A stretch of 64,000 bases of DNA. Source: Lepisosteus oculatus. Taxonomy: Eukaryota > Chordata > Actinopteri > Semionotiformes > Lepisosteidae. The DNA is taken from contig NC_090704.1 in NCBI RefSeq assembly GCF_040954835.1, forward strand, positions 15,340,001-15,404,000, given 5' to 3'. A program made the position numbers and the translations under genes. Shown here in pieces: positions 43,901 to 58,900 of the stretch (positions are counted from its first letter, which is position 1; each line of letters starts with the position of its first letter). The notes under the pieces were generated by a model, which was given only the letters and a program-made list of their open reading frames with translations, was not told the DNA's origin and searched no databases.

Positions 43901-46900
43901 AGCAAAGGGAGCCTGATCTATTTCACAATTGTACTATTTAGACAAGGCAGAAGAGAGATAGATGGATGGGAAAAATGTTCCAGTGTGTAATATCATTCTA
44001 TGAAGAGGAGAGTTTTGTTTCAGGGAAACATTTATGTTTTTGACATTTGTGATTTAGAGAGTGAGGATTTTGGAAAGTTCTGCTTCTGGGGACTGTCAGC
44101 TCTCTTGCGACGTTTTTTGGAAGCAGGGAAGAATGTGCTTTTATTCTTACAGCTGCAAGACTCGGTTTTGCAAATGTATTGATTTAGATTCTGCAGCATT
44201 GCGTCTCAGTGACGCTCCTGGCTGAGATGTGTGATAGCAGGCAGGAGCAGCTTTGCAGAAATGTGCTGGTGCTGATATTTGAGACGGCAGTTCGAGCAGA
44301 GATGCTTACAAATGAAATGTACCCATGCAGGCTTTGTTTTAAGCCTGCTGCTAATAATAATAATGTTCTTATTAAACAAGCGTCTTGCCTCACTGTGTAA
44401 TTACTTTTTTTCTGAGATTGTTTCCAATGCAATTTCTTAATCTTTGAAAAATCTGGTATGTTATAGCTTTGGGCTTCCTGCTTTTTTCATCTTCAGAACT
44501 CGAAACAAGTAAACAAACAGATCAAACTCCAGAATTGCCTTTGCTTTATATATTTTGCATACCTTTCCCTTTGCTCACGTACAGTACTTGTAAGCCCTGG
44601 AGAGCACTAATGCCTCCATCACTCACCTTCCTGCACATCTTGATCTTTGACCTACTCAAAGATTCCAGGTGTGCAAGCAGTGTATTCCTCTGAGAGCTGC
44701 TGCAGTCAACACTGTTAAGTTGTGTTGTCTACGATGATGTTACTGTTACTAATCAAATAAGTGGGGATTTGCCATAAATTTGCCCCTTGTAGAGATATGA
44801 ATGCCAAGGTAAATTATAATGCCATTGTAATGCCATAGTTACTGCATTGTTTCCATCCTGTACTGTATGTATGAGCAAGTAGAGAATTATTTTGACTTTT
44901 AGTTATATACATATTTTCATTGTTTTAAACCTTTTATGTTGTTTTGCAGCCTCTTGAATTTGTTTATCCAGGCTTGAGCCATTAATTGGATTGTCTCCTC
45001 TCTGATTCAGATAGAGTTCTGTGGAGGAAGTGGTCTTACTGAACAGGAATGTGTTTGTCATAGCTCATATAAACCAAGCTGCTAGGCTGGGAGAAAGGGT
45101 TATATCAATAAATACAACTGAAAATGCAGAGAAGGAGCAGAGATGTAATGTTTGTGGTTTATTAACTGCACTCTGTCTTCTGTGCACTGTTTGACAAGTT
45201 CCACACGGGAGATATTCCTGTTCTGCATTCTTGGTGTACTCTGTGTTGAGTTTCTTGGCTACCTGCGATAAACTCTACAGTACAAAATAAGCTAGATAAA
45301 AACAGCAATTTATTTTACCTTTACTATTGTAAATTTAACATCTGTTAAATTGAGACAAATATAAAATAATTGGCAGTTTTCTTTTGAATCAGTTGTAAAG
45401 ATTCAGGGAAACGTCTGGCCTGAACAGGTTTGGATAGAAAATGAAACAGTGTGATTTCAGTCGGTACAAAGTACCCTGTTTTATATCGTACTTAAACTAA
45501 ATACACAAATGTATATGAATTAGGCAAACCCTTGCTGAAATTTAGCTGATACCCCAAAATGTTGAAATGTTCAGTATTAAGTCATTTGATTTTAGGGAAA
45601 AGAATAAAAAGATGCAGTTAAGGCAAACAGAGTTTTTGTTGATAAATGTACCGAAGTATCTGGAGTCTAACAAAGCTTCTCTTGTTGTTTTTAAACTAAA
45701 CCAGATCTCAGTAAGTCAGCAACATATGCTGCAGGCTGCCTATCTAGTTCTCATTCATGGACTTTTTTTAATGCTCTAATGTAGCACAGTGTAATCTTAT
45801 CTGCTGAGAATGAGAATGTAAGCAAACACACAATAAATCCCAACTTTGATAGCTTGCTTTGCCTCTCCTTACTGCAGTGTAATTTGTGTTAGCCCCTGAA
45901 GTGCGTCAGATTAATGATATCTCTGGGTCTAAATGCTGGACCCCAGCCCTGGTGCTGTAAGAGAGAATTGATTACTCTGCATCCTGTCTGCACTGCTCCG
46001 TGCCAAAAAGAGCCCACAGATTCCCTTTTTCTAACTCGTATGCTGCTGTATGCACACAGCAAAACTCTGGGGTTCCCTTACAGAGGAGAACCAAAGAGTC
46101 CTGGTTCTTCTTTTCTCTTGTTCTGCTTTTTGTTTTTTTCCATGATAAACATCTGAATCAGAATTTGTATTTTGCAAGGATGCAGGAGCATTAGAATCAT
46201 GGTCCTTCTCAAAAATAAAAGGCAGCATCTGTGTTTGTGTAGCTGTGGTCTCCATTGTGGAGGGAAATCAAAACCTTCTTTGATTCTTAATTTTGATGAT
46301 TGAATTCATGCTGGTCTGAGATCATCCTCTCAATACAGAGCCTCAAAATATTCAATATTCAATGTTTTTATCCTGAAAATGAGAAGGTACACTGACATTG
46401 TAGCAGGTGCACTGACATTTAACCAACAGACATGACATTCTGTAGGTGAATTCATTATGTCTTGTTCAAACAGTGCGAGTGCTGTGATAGTACAGGTTAA
46501 TACCATGTGTGGCCATCAGTGGAAGCATTTCAAGCTTCTGTCTGCGACACATGCTTTGCACCAGGCTGCAGATGATGTCTTGTGAGGTGTCATGACTCCC
46601 AGATAGTGGCCTGGCATTGATGGACCGTCTGGCTGTAACATCTTGCCGGCTAGAATTTGCTGGCCAAGAATACCCCAGGTAATGGGTTACATGGTGTGGG
46701 CTTAGTCTGGACTCTAACATGCCAGTGGTACTGAGGCATTGTTCTCTTCATAAGCAGGACATATTGGTTCCTTACTGTTTTTTTTCTTCTTATCTTAATT
46801 ACTTATGTTCATATAATTGCAAGACAAATAACTTCCTGGGTAAATAATGTGCCTGCAGTTGATGTGGTCTTAGCTAGTGTGACCAAATTCAAGTATCGGT

Positions 46901-49900
46901 TATGGAGAACTACAGTATAGTCCTGTCAATCTGAAGGAACAAGTTTGCACAGTGCTTTTGTAAACAAGACATTTTTAACAGGCTTTGAAACAGAGCTGTA
47001 AGAGAATCGGGTACATTCAAATCACTGTGTGTCTGCAGCTCTGTTTTAATTGGGTGATGGACACTTCATGACTATTGCTGTAATCTTACTGTAAAGAAAA
47101 AAAATCTAATTTTATGGCGCACACTTTTTAATTAGAACCTCCTGGGGGAAATTCAAAAGAACACCAAGCCAGACAGATTCCTGATTACTGGAGGAGCTCT
47201 TTAATCAGTCTCGGTGTTTGGTTCCATACAGTCCTTGATAGACCCCTAATGATTGGCCCAGGGGGAAACTGGTACATTACATTTGCCTGTCCCATTATCT
47301 CGGCAAGACCAAGGTTCATGGGTTGCTGTTCATCTCACAGCACTGTGTCTGCCACAGCCCAGCAGCAGATTTTATTTGAAGAGCATCATTAAGTGAATAT
47401 CAGAATTTTAAAATGATGTTACTGTGCAATAACATGTTTTTTTTCACAGAAAGTGTGGCTGTCTCTCTTTTTGTGGCGTGTGGTGTATGGATTTATAAAG
47501 AGAAAGGAAACAAAACTTCCTCTTCTCGTACTCTTCGCTGTTCCTTCTCCTCCTCCCTGGGCTACTAGCCGCCTTCTCTCACTTAACCAGCATTCCGTCT
47601 GTTCACAGTGATCTGTTCCAAGTCCAGGCTTTTTAACCACCTTCTATTCCTTTACAGATGTCATCGTTATATTATCTTTGCTGACTGCCCTCTTTCTAAC
47701 ACCCAAAGTTGTGTTCCTTTACTCTTCCCCAGTTTGTAGACTGGAGATAGAGCTGAGACACCGGAGTCACTAATTCTGAGATACATTGTAGACATTGGGA
47801 TGCTTGCGTGCAACATGGTATGCACTTTTCTTAATACCTGAAATATTAAATAGGCATGTATTTCTCTTAACTAGGCCATTGGTGTTCTTCTGTTAAGCGG
47901 TGCAGTCTTTGAACTGCAGGACTACTCAATAGAAAAACAAGGATGGAAAAGAACTGGTTTGACGCTGCTGGGTGCCCTCAGCTCTGTGCCCAGGCAGACG
48001 GAATGGGGGGAATTCTACAGCCACAGGCCAAGGATCTGTGCCATATGCTTTAGTGACTGAGAAGTGCCATTGTTTCTTCTTCATAAAGCACAGTTACCAT
48101 TGTATTTTCACCACTGCCATGGTATTGTTTGTTACAAAAGAAAAATGGTAAAAAAAGCATGTCTAGAAAGATGTACAGATAGAGGCAACTGGCAACTTGA
48201 AAAATATGTTAACCAGCAGATCCTGGTAGGATGGAAGTGTCTCTTTTCTGCAATTTGTGGTAAATTGCATGAGCTGAGAAAGCCACCTGGTTGTCATTTG
48301 GAAAGTGGCCCCAGCAATTCCCGTTGATCTTAGTTATTTCAAAGCCTAATGTTGCTCAGGTTTCTCTCTCAGAGCTTTCTGTGACTCTTGAGTTAAGACT
48401 GAAACCCTGTCGACAGGGAGGGCACTGTGAAGTTCAGTGCGTCTTTTACTCGAGTAGTCATGCATTATGGCACGGAAGTGAAATGCAATGACTTGAGAAA
48501 CTGACCTTTTAAGTTCCCAGCAGCTGCTGTGGATTAAAGAAATATGTTAGTGTTTTTTTTTGTTGTGTTCAGATATCACACTGTGTATTGCCTTTTTGTT
48601 GCATTTGCTGTCTTTGATTACCTCTTGCATTGCCTGCGTGTGATGACAACATTGCATGGCTGCTTTTTTTCTGCACGGCTGATGTAGAGAGTGAGGATTA
48701 GATGAGCACTTAGAAATCAGCGTTTGACCTGCATCAGTGCTCCTTGTTCTTTTCTGCTGGTCTTGCATATTTGGGGTCGGCCCCCTTTCCCTGCATTTTT
48801 TGTGGCAATCATTTTTCTTTATATACTCAGCCCAGTTTGGAATTGCCAGTTGTTCATCGGCTTGGCACACTGATGTGACCCTCATACCAGTGTGGGAGGG
48901 ACGGGGACAGTGTGCTCTTTCCTCTTCATTGTGCACTGCTTAGCCCTCCTCCCTTCTTCACATAGACCTCTGCCTCTTCGGCAGGGCTAGTGTTATGAAG
49001 CAAACTGATGGTGGCTCTTGCTGACAATGCAAAGGAAGGCACAGGAGGGTAGATGATTTTCTTACCATTTTAGACCCAGCCAACTGCGGGCACTGATTTG
49101 GAGAGTGGTCTGGAGTTCAAGTTTCAAAGAGGATCACTGAGTATCTCTGCAAAAAGGTAGAGAATAGTGAGCATCCACACTATTAAGTGTAGTGTTTGAT
49201 TAACTCAGTGCAAGTCAGATTATACCCTCTATTCCCATGTTGGCAGTCCGGTTCCCCTAAAATTGCATTACCACCTGCAGCGTTCTACTCACAGTAGGCT
49301 AGTAACATTGTCGCAGCCACTCTTCTTCTTTAACATTATGCTCTTCAAACATCCTCTCTTTCTCTTCTGAACACTTTTAGATAGATACTTTATTGATCCC
49401 GTGAGGGAAATTGCAGTGCAACAGCAGCTTAACACACACAACACAGCCACAGTGTAACAAATTATATAATAATAGTACAATACATACAATACAATACAAG
49501 AGTTACTCACAGTCCGGACACACAAGAGCAAACTTCATCTGGGCCTTCCGGCTTGATTCGGCAATGATTTCTCATGAGAGGTTTGTGCGGCCCGTGCATC
49601 TTTGAGCTCTGTCCCAGTGCCTTGCAGCTGGATGAGTAAAGATGCCTTACATTCATTGACCTATGCTCTCTTGACAGACTGCATGTGCTCTGGGGAAAAA
49701 AGCATCTGTCAGATGAATACATGTAAATGAATGTGCAGCCACACCTCCTTCCAGATTGCAAAATAGTACTTGGAATAATTTCCAAGTCTAATGTTTCTCT
49801 AAAGATGGTTTTAAATGCTAATGTGCTCATTGTTTCCTTTAGCCTCCTCTACTGTGGAATTTATTGCTCTTCATCTAGGTTCCTATCCATGGGCTGACCA

Positions 49901-52900
49901 GATGGGACTGACTGAAAAGCTTGTAGAGGTTGGGGAAATGGAGTAGTGGCGCAGAATACATCAGTAAGGTTTGAGGTCAGAAAAGACAGCCATGTGAAGT
50001 ATAAGATTAAGATCACTTTATTAGTCATATACAATTTCTTGCATTAGGACTTTGTCTTTTCGCATGCCCCAGCTTGCTCTCCATGAGACACACAGCTGGG
50101 GAGAGAAGCATGGGGTCAGAGCGCAGGATCAGCCATTGTACAGGGCCCCTGGAGCAGTTGGGATTAAGGGCCTTGCTCAGGGGCCCAATGGAGAAGGATT
50201 TGTCTGCCGGCCGCGGGATTTGAACCGGCAACATTCCAGCCACAGGTGCAGATCCTTAGCCACAGTGCCACCGCTCCGCCCTTTTGCATTTTGGATGCGT
50301 TTTGGGTAGGGCCTTCCTTTACAGCTGAAAGTGACGCCTAAAGAATCCACAACTGAAGAAAACTTTAGTGCTCCTTTTATTTTAGAATATGAACATAAGG
50401 CCTGCTGCTCAATTTAGATGGAGGAAAAAATGAATATTGAGTTGCCGAGTCATCTGGACCTCTTATTGATAGGTATTTTAAAATATGAACCATATTTACT
50501 CACACTGTCATTTTTCCACTTTAGGTTTTCAAATTTATTTAGAAATAATTATTTCTTTGATTTTTCCCAAGACATATGACCCATCCAGAATCTGGCATAA
50601 TGTAAAAGTCAGTTCTGAGTTTCTCAAAGGCAAAGTGGTAAAAAAAACATGAGACACAATCTCACAGTTTAGTGTATATCCTTTCGTAAACATTATTACC
50701 AGTGACAAGGAAGCACTGTATTTCATTCCTGCAGTATCTGAAGCTGTCTAGGATCGTGACCAGTGAGTGAGATTTGTCATGCCTTTAGTCTCCTCTTGGG
50801 CCAAAGTGGAAATGGAACATGACTTAGAAGACGTGACTCTGAGGTGATGCATCACATGTAATGATGATCCTTGAGATGGCTTATTGCAGACCAGTGAGCA
50901 TCTGTAAAACACTGCTTGTAGATTTAGTTTAAAGCTTATAGCTTAGTATGCTGCGTAGGTTGGTCCAGTCAGCATAAGTAGTGATTGTTTTCTGTTCGAT
51001 AAGGAGCCAACCTGTAGGACAGTAAGATTCCTTGATGGTGCAAGTGAGAGGTGTTCTTGGAGCAGAGGAGGCCTTCTTGTAATGAATCCAGTAGTCAACA
51101 TGGACAGTGATGAAGTGCTGTTGGCTCAAGGCTGCCTCTGAACTTTGTTTCTATTAGCATACAAAAGGGCAATGCTGTCAGCTACTATAGGAAGCGGAGG
51201 TAGTGTAGAACATGTAATGGGATCAGGCTTGAATTTTTATAATATGGTTTATTTCCTTGCATTTTCAAAAGGGCATTCCTGTCCAGCAGTTATTACCTTA
51301 ACCCTTGATGCTCCCACTTGGAGGAACATACTGAAATGGTGCCAAACCTTTGTTTCATTGTAAAAGGCCTATTCTGAATTTCTCCTGCCCCTTTTCTTCA
51401 TTTTCTTCCCCTGTGAATTTCATATTTTGAGCCAAGTGAACGATGCCTCAGTAGAAGAGCCTTCCTACATTTGCAAAAATAAACCGGAAAACTAAAGCAG
51501 CCTTCAGTAAGCACAACTTGGACGTGATATGGAAGACCGCTTTAGTGTTGTGTTGTTGGTGCATATAATTGCATATAATCCTGTTACCCACCCCCACCCC
51601 CCCGCCTCCTTTTGGGGAAAAAAGAGCCTCAGCCAAGAATCAGACACCGTAATTGACAATTCTCACTTTAATGGCAAATAAAGACAAATTATAGCTCAAT
51701 GATGTACACAGCGCAGGGACGTCCTGCTGAATATTCATTTTTAAATTTCTCATGTGGGTTTGATTCCAGAGACACCGGTGTCTTCATTGTGTGCTGGGCC
51801 GCAAAAAGAATCAATCTGTTCTATTCAGAAAAAAATAAAGATGTATTTCCATGAAAACAAGTACATTTTTAGATTCCTTTTTTATCTTTTCCTTCAATGC
51901 AAAAGATGAAAGTTTGGGTGAATTGCGTTCTGGGGCACGTTATGTTTCTTGCAGATGTGGGAGAAGGTTAACAGGTGATGTGGATGCTGAAGGCTGAAAT
52001 GCTATAGTGTCCTGGCCTGCGCCATTAGGAGCGAATTGGCACTCCTGCTGTGATCAGCTAGAGGCTGCGGCAGGAATGCGCCAACTGCAGACCCCTTGTG
52101 ATATCACTGGTGCTCTGCAGGAGGTCATTAACATCCCTGCCTCGCTGAATTACAGCCCAGCACAAGCAGCTTTTAATTATTCTGCTGTCACATATAGTGC
52201 ATGTACCCATGATGGATTGCTAAAAAAACTGCTAACTACAAGGCAAATAAAAGAGCTGGAGTGAGAAAGTTTGCAGAAAAGCCAAACGTCAATGTTGATT
52301 TGAGTAGAAATGAGTTCCCTGTCCCTGTGAGATGCCACTGTAATGGAGATCTTAGGCATCTGCGAATGAACTTGGTTAAAAAAAAAACTATCATTGCTCT
52401 AAACTTGGTATTGCCCCCTTGCTGTTTTTTATAGTTGCCATGCTTTACAAAAATCACCATAAAAGATTTTAAATCATTCCATTTTTTAAAAATATATTTT
52501 TGGGTATTGGGAGTGGAAAAAATTTCACTTCAAGCTATGTTCATTGGCTTAGCAGGCTTTTTGGGTTCTCTATACAGAAGGGATTAAATAATGCAAAATA
52601 ATTCTAGTGGGATGAATTCCATTTGAATTAATCCTTAAATAATCAATACTTTAGGGATGGGGGTTAAACTAAACCTCCTTAACTATTCAGCATCTATTCC
52701 CCAGGAGACTGCTCATTCATGAATATACATGCAGACCTGAAGAAATAAATCACTCAAGTGAAAAGGATAATCTCCATTCAAATACCTGAAATGAATATAA
52801 TTTGTCTCAATGTTGCTGCTCTGCTTTGTTGGTCTTGGGCAGCCTCTGGTTTTGATGTTGGAGAAGGAGCAGGAAGTGTGTGAGGGATAGAGGACCTCAA

Positions 52901-55900
52901 TTCACCATTTAACATTTTTACATCAGAAGCAGGGGGATATGTTTTAAGGTACCAGGTTTGTAATAGACCTAAATGCTAAAGCCATTCTTCCTTAAGTGCA
53001 AATTTCATTGCCTGTGGCCGGTTCAGTGAGGAATTTCTTTTCCCTTAAAGGAAAAGAAGTGTGAACTCCGCGCCAAGGACTGAGTGGAGAGGAAGCTTCA
53101 TTCTTGAGCAGTGAGTCAAAGGCTCGTTACACGGCCCTCGGGGAAAAGAGCGATCCTGGCTTCGGCATGTGATTGGCTCAATTCTCCTGCCTCTCTGCTG
53201 TGAGAAATAACAGGTTGGATAAGAGCAGTATGCCGGCTTGACTTGGCTTGGGCTCCGGGAAAATAGTGGCTTGCTCCTTTGTTGGCACAGAACCAAGCCT
53301 GCAACATTGTTCAAGAAGTCAGTGACTCATAGGCCTTTACTGCACCTCTGTATTTCCTGTGTACCGCTGTGAAAACGCCAAGCATGCTGAAAACCTTGAA
53401 ATACGAGGAAAAATCTTTAGCCGCTGCTTTTAAGTAACAGAAATCCCTGAAGACCCTCCCAGACGAATAGCTTTTATGATGCAAAACCTTGGATTTGTGA
53501 TTTGTTTTTCTTTCCAGCTTGCTTAATCACTTTGCCTGACTTTGCATCAGCTGGCTTAACAGTACTTTGCCTCTCTTTCTTAGCATGGCATTGAACTTGC
53601 CCTTAAACCACAGCACAGTGCTTTTGGTGTCACAGCGATAAGGATGAATGGATGATGAAGAACAGCTGATTGTAAGCTACAGAAATCTGACAAGTCTGAA
53701 AAATAATTAGTGCTTATTGTAGTTCTTCTTGATGAGTGTCTTCTTACGTAGATTTCTTGTCAATTTGCACTTCCAGAGATGGTTTCTTTTGTGATAATCT
53801 TCGGAAGTGTCCGGTTCCAAGAGTAACAGCCTGCCCTCATGCACTTGGAAAGTGAACAGACAACTTCCTCCCAATGGGTACTGCGATTTTGAAAGAGGAT
53901 CGTTCTGTTGTGAACACAAAATTAACGACTACAGCAACAAAAGCTTCTTGATGTAATAGAAGTTCATTAAGTTCATAAAGTTTATTGATCTCAAAGAAAT
54001 GCTTAGTAAATAGACAAAGAGCTAAGTCAGACAAGCTGTGGATACAACCTAGTTTTCTTACAGAATGGCCTCTCTAATCTAATCTGGGTTCCTATGTATG
54101 CAGGGTCCCTACAGCTGACCCTGGAAAAAAGTGCTGTACCCTATCCCCCAACTCCAGCAAATTCTCTTTCTTTGATTATCTGATGCTTTTACACAAAGCA
54201 ACACCCATTTTTTGCCTATGGATACAGCTGGATATGTTAGCAATCAAATGGAAGAGTGAACCCCATTGCTTTAAGGGTACAACAGCAGCACCCTTGCTGA
54301 ATGCTCGGACCCAAAACCTTCCAGGTATGGGTCCAGAACTGGGACCTCTCTACCGCACTGCTGCCTGTCTGGGTTTTAGTTTTTCAAGATCATTTTCCTG
54401 TACTTTTGTGCTTCAGTTCTTGCGCTGGTCTAGGCTATGGCCCTCGAATTGCAGTACAGGTGACTGTAGCAGAAACCAGGCTGCATACCTGCCTCTGTAC
54501 TGACAGGGGGTGACTATTAATCTACATTTATACATCTGAAGCTTGCCTTTATTGCGGTTGCTACGGAAACTGAAAAGGTCGAAACTCTGTATCTACACAG
54601 GAAATATCATAACTCACAAATCTGGACACAAAGGTCACCGACTGTACTGGGAAGTCTTGTGTGTGTAGGGGGCCGGGATTATCTGTATAACTTTTACACT
54701 GCCTTGAGAAATAAATTCATTTGAATGCCATTGATGGGGAGAGTCTTTAATTTTGATTAACCTGTTTTTTGGGGGATTTCAAAACCACTTAAGGAGTGTG
54801 GGCTTTGTTTCCGAATGGAAGACCTGTATATTTTACTGTGTAAGTACACTGAGAATTGTAGGGCCACTACACTGTGGTGGAATCTTTCTCTGGCTGTTTG
54901 TCTTCTGTGTACAGTCATTTCAGAGTCATACTGCAGTCTTTATCTCAGTGTGTCACAGGAGACACTTCAATTAAGAAGAAGGCAGCGTGCCAGTTGTTGA
55001 GAGTGTAGTCGCCTGCAAAATGTAAGAAGACATGCTGAATAGATTGCTTTGTGCAGTTTATTCCGCTTATTCCTTTCTGAAACTTTACCTTTGACCTTTG
55101 TTCTAGCTTTGTGCTTTTCTCCTATGAAGTATAAACAAAGGCTTCTGCACAGCAATCTAACTGTGGTGTTTACAGATAAGGAAGAGTGTTGTGTGAGCTG
55201 TGTTTGTTGTTAAAAAAAAGACCCATGCATTTTGAATTACACAATGTAACACATACAGTGAAACAGCTAAACAAAGGTACAAGATTTTCAGTGCCAGTTA
55301 AGATAGTACATATTATGCGAGACAGTAAAAAAAAAAAAGAGGCCCATCTGTAATTGCAGTGCAGTAGTTATCCCTTTATTAAGCGTAGTTCGAACTATAA
55401 AGGATTGGTTTTCTCACCTTATTGTCTAAAGTGGGTAGTCTGTAGCCTTAGGTTAGAATGCAATACTTTGCTTTAACTGCAGATTGTCGTATATAATAAA
55501 CAGAAATTATATATGTGTAATGTACATGATCCAGGAATTGTGCTTTTCAAGATGTAACGTGGGTTAGAGCATTGTTTTTGAATTGCAGTTTCTGGCATGA
55601 TTTTTTGAACTCGCAGCTCTTTGTGATGATCCCAGTGGAGTATTCCACGCTGTAGTCTTTGCTCTGGCTCTATCATTTTGTCACGTATATTGGAAAATAA
55701 TTAGGTCACCCAGAGATTTTTTGACTTCACTAAGGAATGTTCTTGAACATTGCATCGGCAATGTGCCACAGTTCTGGAGAGAATGAGGTACATTTTTGGG
55801 TTATGTTTGACCTTTCTGATAGCAGAGTTGCTGAAGTGAGTGACGGTTTAATAATCAAATTATGAGATTAATTACGCACTTGCTAACTGCTTAATGGAGT

Positions 55901-58900
55901 TAATTTAAGTCAGACACTGGAATGGGTGTACCGTGCAATGCAGTGGGACTGCAGAGAGTAACTACAGCTCTACTGTTCAACGTAGCCCTGCAAGCTTTTA
56001 ATTGCCGTTGATATGTGAACAAAGTACATTTGTAGATCAATTGAGTAATTCTAAAGGTGGATTGGAGAGATGGTGCTTCTTCTACATGATGTTGATCTCC
56101 ATTGTTAGTTAAAGACAGAGGGAAAAGGTTCATTGTAAGAGCTGGGGAGATGTCCTGGTTATGAAAAGGGCAGTTTAGCAGCAAGGCAGCAGGGTTTAGG
56201 CAATGGACTGAGAGCAGAATGTGTAAATACTGGACAACCTCAGCATATCGGTTGAAAAAAGGCTTATGTACTCTGTACATGGAGCAGAGTCATGATGCTG
56301 CACTGTAATTGGTATGTATGAAGTGTAAATCTTTCTGGGCAGAATTCCCCTGGGGTTACCCGACTAGAAAAGCAATTCAGTTTTAATTTCTCTGACAAAC
56401 GTGACAAATTACTAATGTGTACATTACATTAGGCAGGCTCTCCTCACCATATATTGTAAATCAAATGTTGTGTAAATAACGCAGTAGAGCAGTGAAAACA
56501 AACCATGTTGGGAGACTATTTTACTTTATGCTATGCCAGTAATTTTGGAGGGAGATACCCTGGGCCATTAAAGATCCAGTTATTTCTGCTGCTCTTGCAG
56601 TATAAACATGCAGAGCATATGGTAATGGACTGGCTAAAATAGATGACAGATTGAAATCAGTTCACTAGTCTGATTTATGTGTGTACTACATTGTATTTAC
56701 ATTGATTTACATTGCCTTTCCTGCATTCAGCAAAAACTGAGGTGTGGGCAAGGAGATTGGAAAGATACAGCATGAAGGCGTCTAGTGATGGTCACCTTAA
56801 ATACACACATTATGTGCTTGGAATAACAATGAGAGAATGTGCTACTAGATACCTGCAATGGAGACGACCGAGTCCAGCATCCTGGCCATGTTTAAGAATA
56901 CCCATATTATATACAGCAGGAATTAGGTTATGTAATGAGCTGGTTCTTCTCTCTTGCACCAGAGGTTTAAGGATTTTTGCACTGAACTCAAGATTAGTAC
57001 CAAACTATGGGATTGTAAGTAGTTCAGGGTTAATGTGAATTGGAGCTTGTGAAATCAATAATATCCTGTGTCTGAATATAAAGACAAGCTCCTTTCAAGA
57101 CAGCATGTCTTGTATCTCAGTGTTTTGCCAGCTTCACATGCCTCCTAATGTTCTTGTGTATAGATGAGGAGATGCATGTGATTTACATGGTGGAGCAGCT
57201 CCTGGTTTTGTGAACTAATCCCGGAACTGAGTTCCCACCACTCCTCTCGCTCATGACTCTAACCTGGGGACCTGAAAAGACATGAGGGTGCCTACTCAGC
57301 ATATGACAGTGATTTGCCTTGTATATTTTTACTTTTGTTTTCCAGAGACAGTTGTCATCATGAGTATCAAGAATTCTGGTGGAAAGAATCATTTTCCTTT
57401 TTTTTTTGTCTTTGACTTGATTTTTCAGCACCCACAGAATGTGGAGTTCTTGTGTCACAGAAGGTAAAATGTGCTGAAGGAGGCCATGGAAGGTCCTTAC
57501 CCAATATAAGAAAAAAACATCTGATTACATCTGAAGTGGTGTAATGGATAATCACCACATCTCCCTATCTGCTGTCTGTGTCTTTATTTCCTCCCAGAAA
57601 GCATTTCTGTGTTTTCCCTCCCTCACTAATTGCAATGACTGATAAATGACACCAGCACTTGTGTCCTACAGTACTAGTCATGTGTTTGTTCTTCATGTGG
57701 TTTCCAGATTGTATGCATATGTTCCCATTTAGTGACAGACAGGCAAGCATGGGTTTGTCCTTGCATTGTAGGCTTCATCAGAAGTGTTTTACTTTGTTCG
57801 TTTATAAGGACAGGTGCAGCTATTGCTGATAACAGTTCATGGTCACACATTTCATTGGAGCCCTGAATCTCTCTGTTTTATGGCAAAAGGGGGAAACGGA
57901 AGCAAACACTGAAATCTGGAGGGGGCCAGCTGTGAGGCACTGGTTGGGGTATCTTGGTCAGAGTTGGCTGACTGGTTCCCAGACCTGGTCCTGAAGACCT
58001 ACACGTCTGCTGAGAATAATCACCTTAATTGAAACCTTCCTTGAACTAATAGGTTTGCCACTTTTTTGTTCCTCAGCAATTTGGAATGCCATGTTATTTA
58101 TGAAAGGCAACAGTTGAAAAGCAACCTCCAAGGCGAAAACAATCCAACAGTTCAAATTACTCCTGTTTTCAAGTCGGTTAACTTCGAAACTTGTGTGGGT
58201 TGCCAGAACCAGAATCAGGAACCACGTTGTGATTCGAACCAGCATTGCCTGGGCTCCATGGGTCCAGTTTGCACACCAGACCGGGTGCGTTTCTTGGCTG
58301 ATCCATTTGACATCCCTCCTTTATTTTGCTCTGTGAGGATGTGATTATACAGTTCTGGATGACAAGAATGAATTGCAGCTGGAGATCAGCATCTTGGAGT
58401 GGCTGGCTCTTTATTGATCAAGGCAGCTCGCTGTTGCAGAAGGAGCACTGTGAATGCGAGTGGTGGTGTTATTGATAGAAGAGCAGGATGATGGCGTTCC
58501 TGAGGGTGGCAGTGATTAATCCTTAATCACTCAAGGCAGCTCTCCCCTCATTAACCCAGAGACACGTGGTGGGGTTGGGATTAAGATCTCGGGGTCAGCT
58601 CTGTCCCTGGCTGCATCCACAAGCGCAAGCCGATGAGGTGATCTTTCAGTAATGCTTGGGCAGAGCCAGTAATACCTCTGCAGTCTGGGGTTTATTGTGT
58701 ACGCCAAGACTGTGAGGCTTAGCTGTACTGGACTAAAAAAGCTACTTTTATTTTCCTAACAATGGGCTAAATCAAGGTTCTGTAAAATCCCACTTTGAGC
58801 CGGAAATATCCTGTTCACATAATGTAAAGTACTGTACTGTACTGCTGTGCTCGACTAGGATTCTAGTAGTGATCTGTTAAACCATGTATCTGTGGACTGT

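Noticed and set aside
46466-46720. 84-codon minus-strand ORF
   Set aside because: Has a stop-free frame but no motif or splice context that I recognise; could be a decayed repeat, not supported as a gene.
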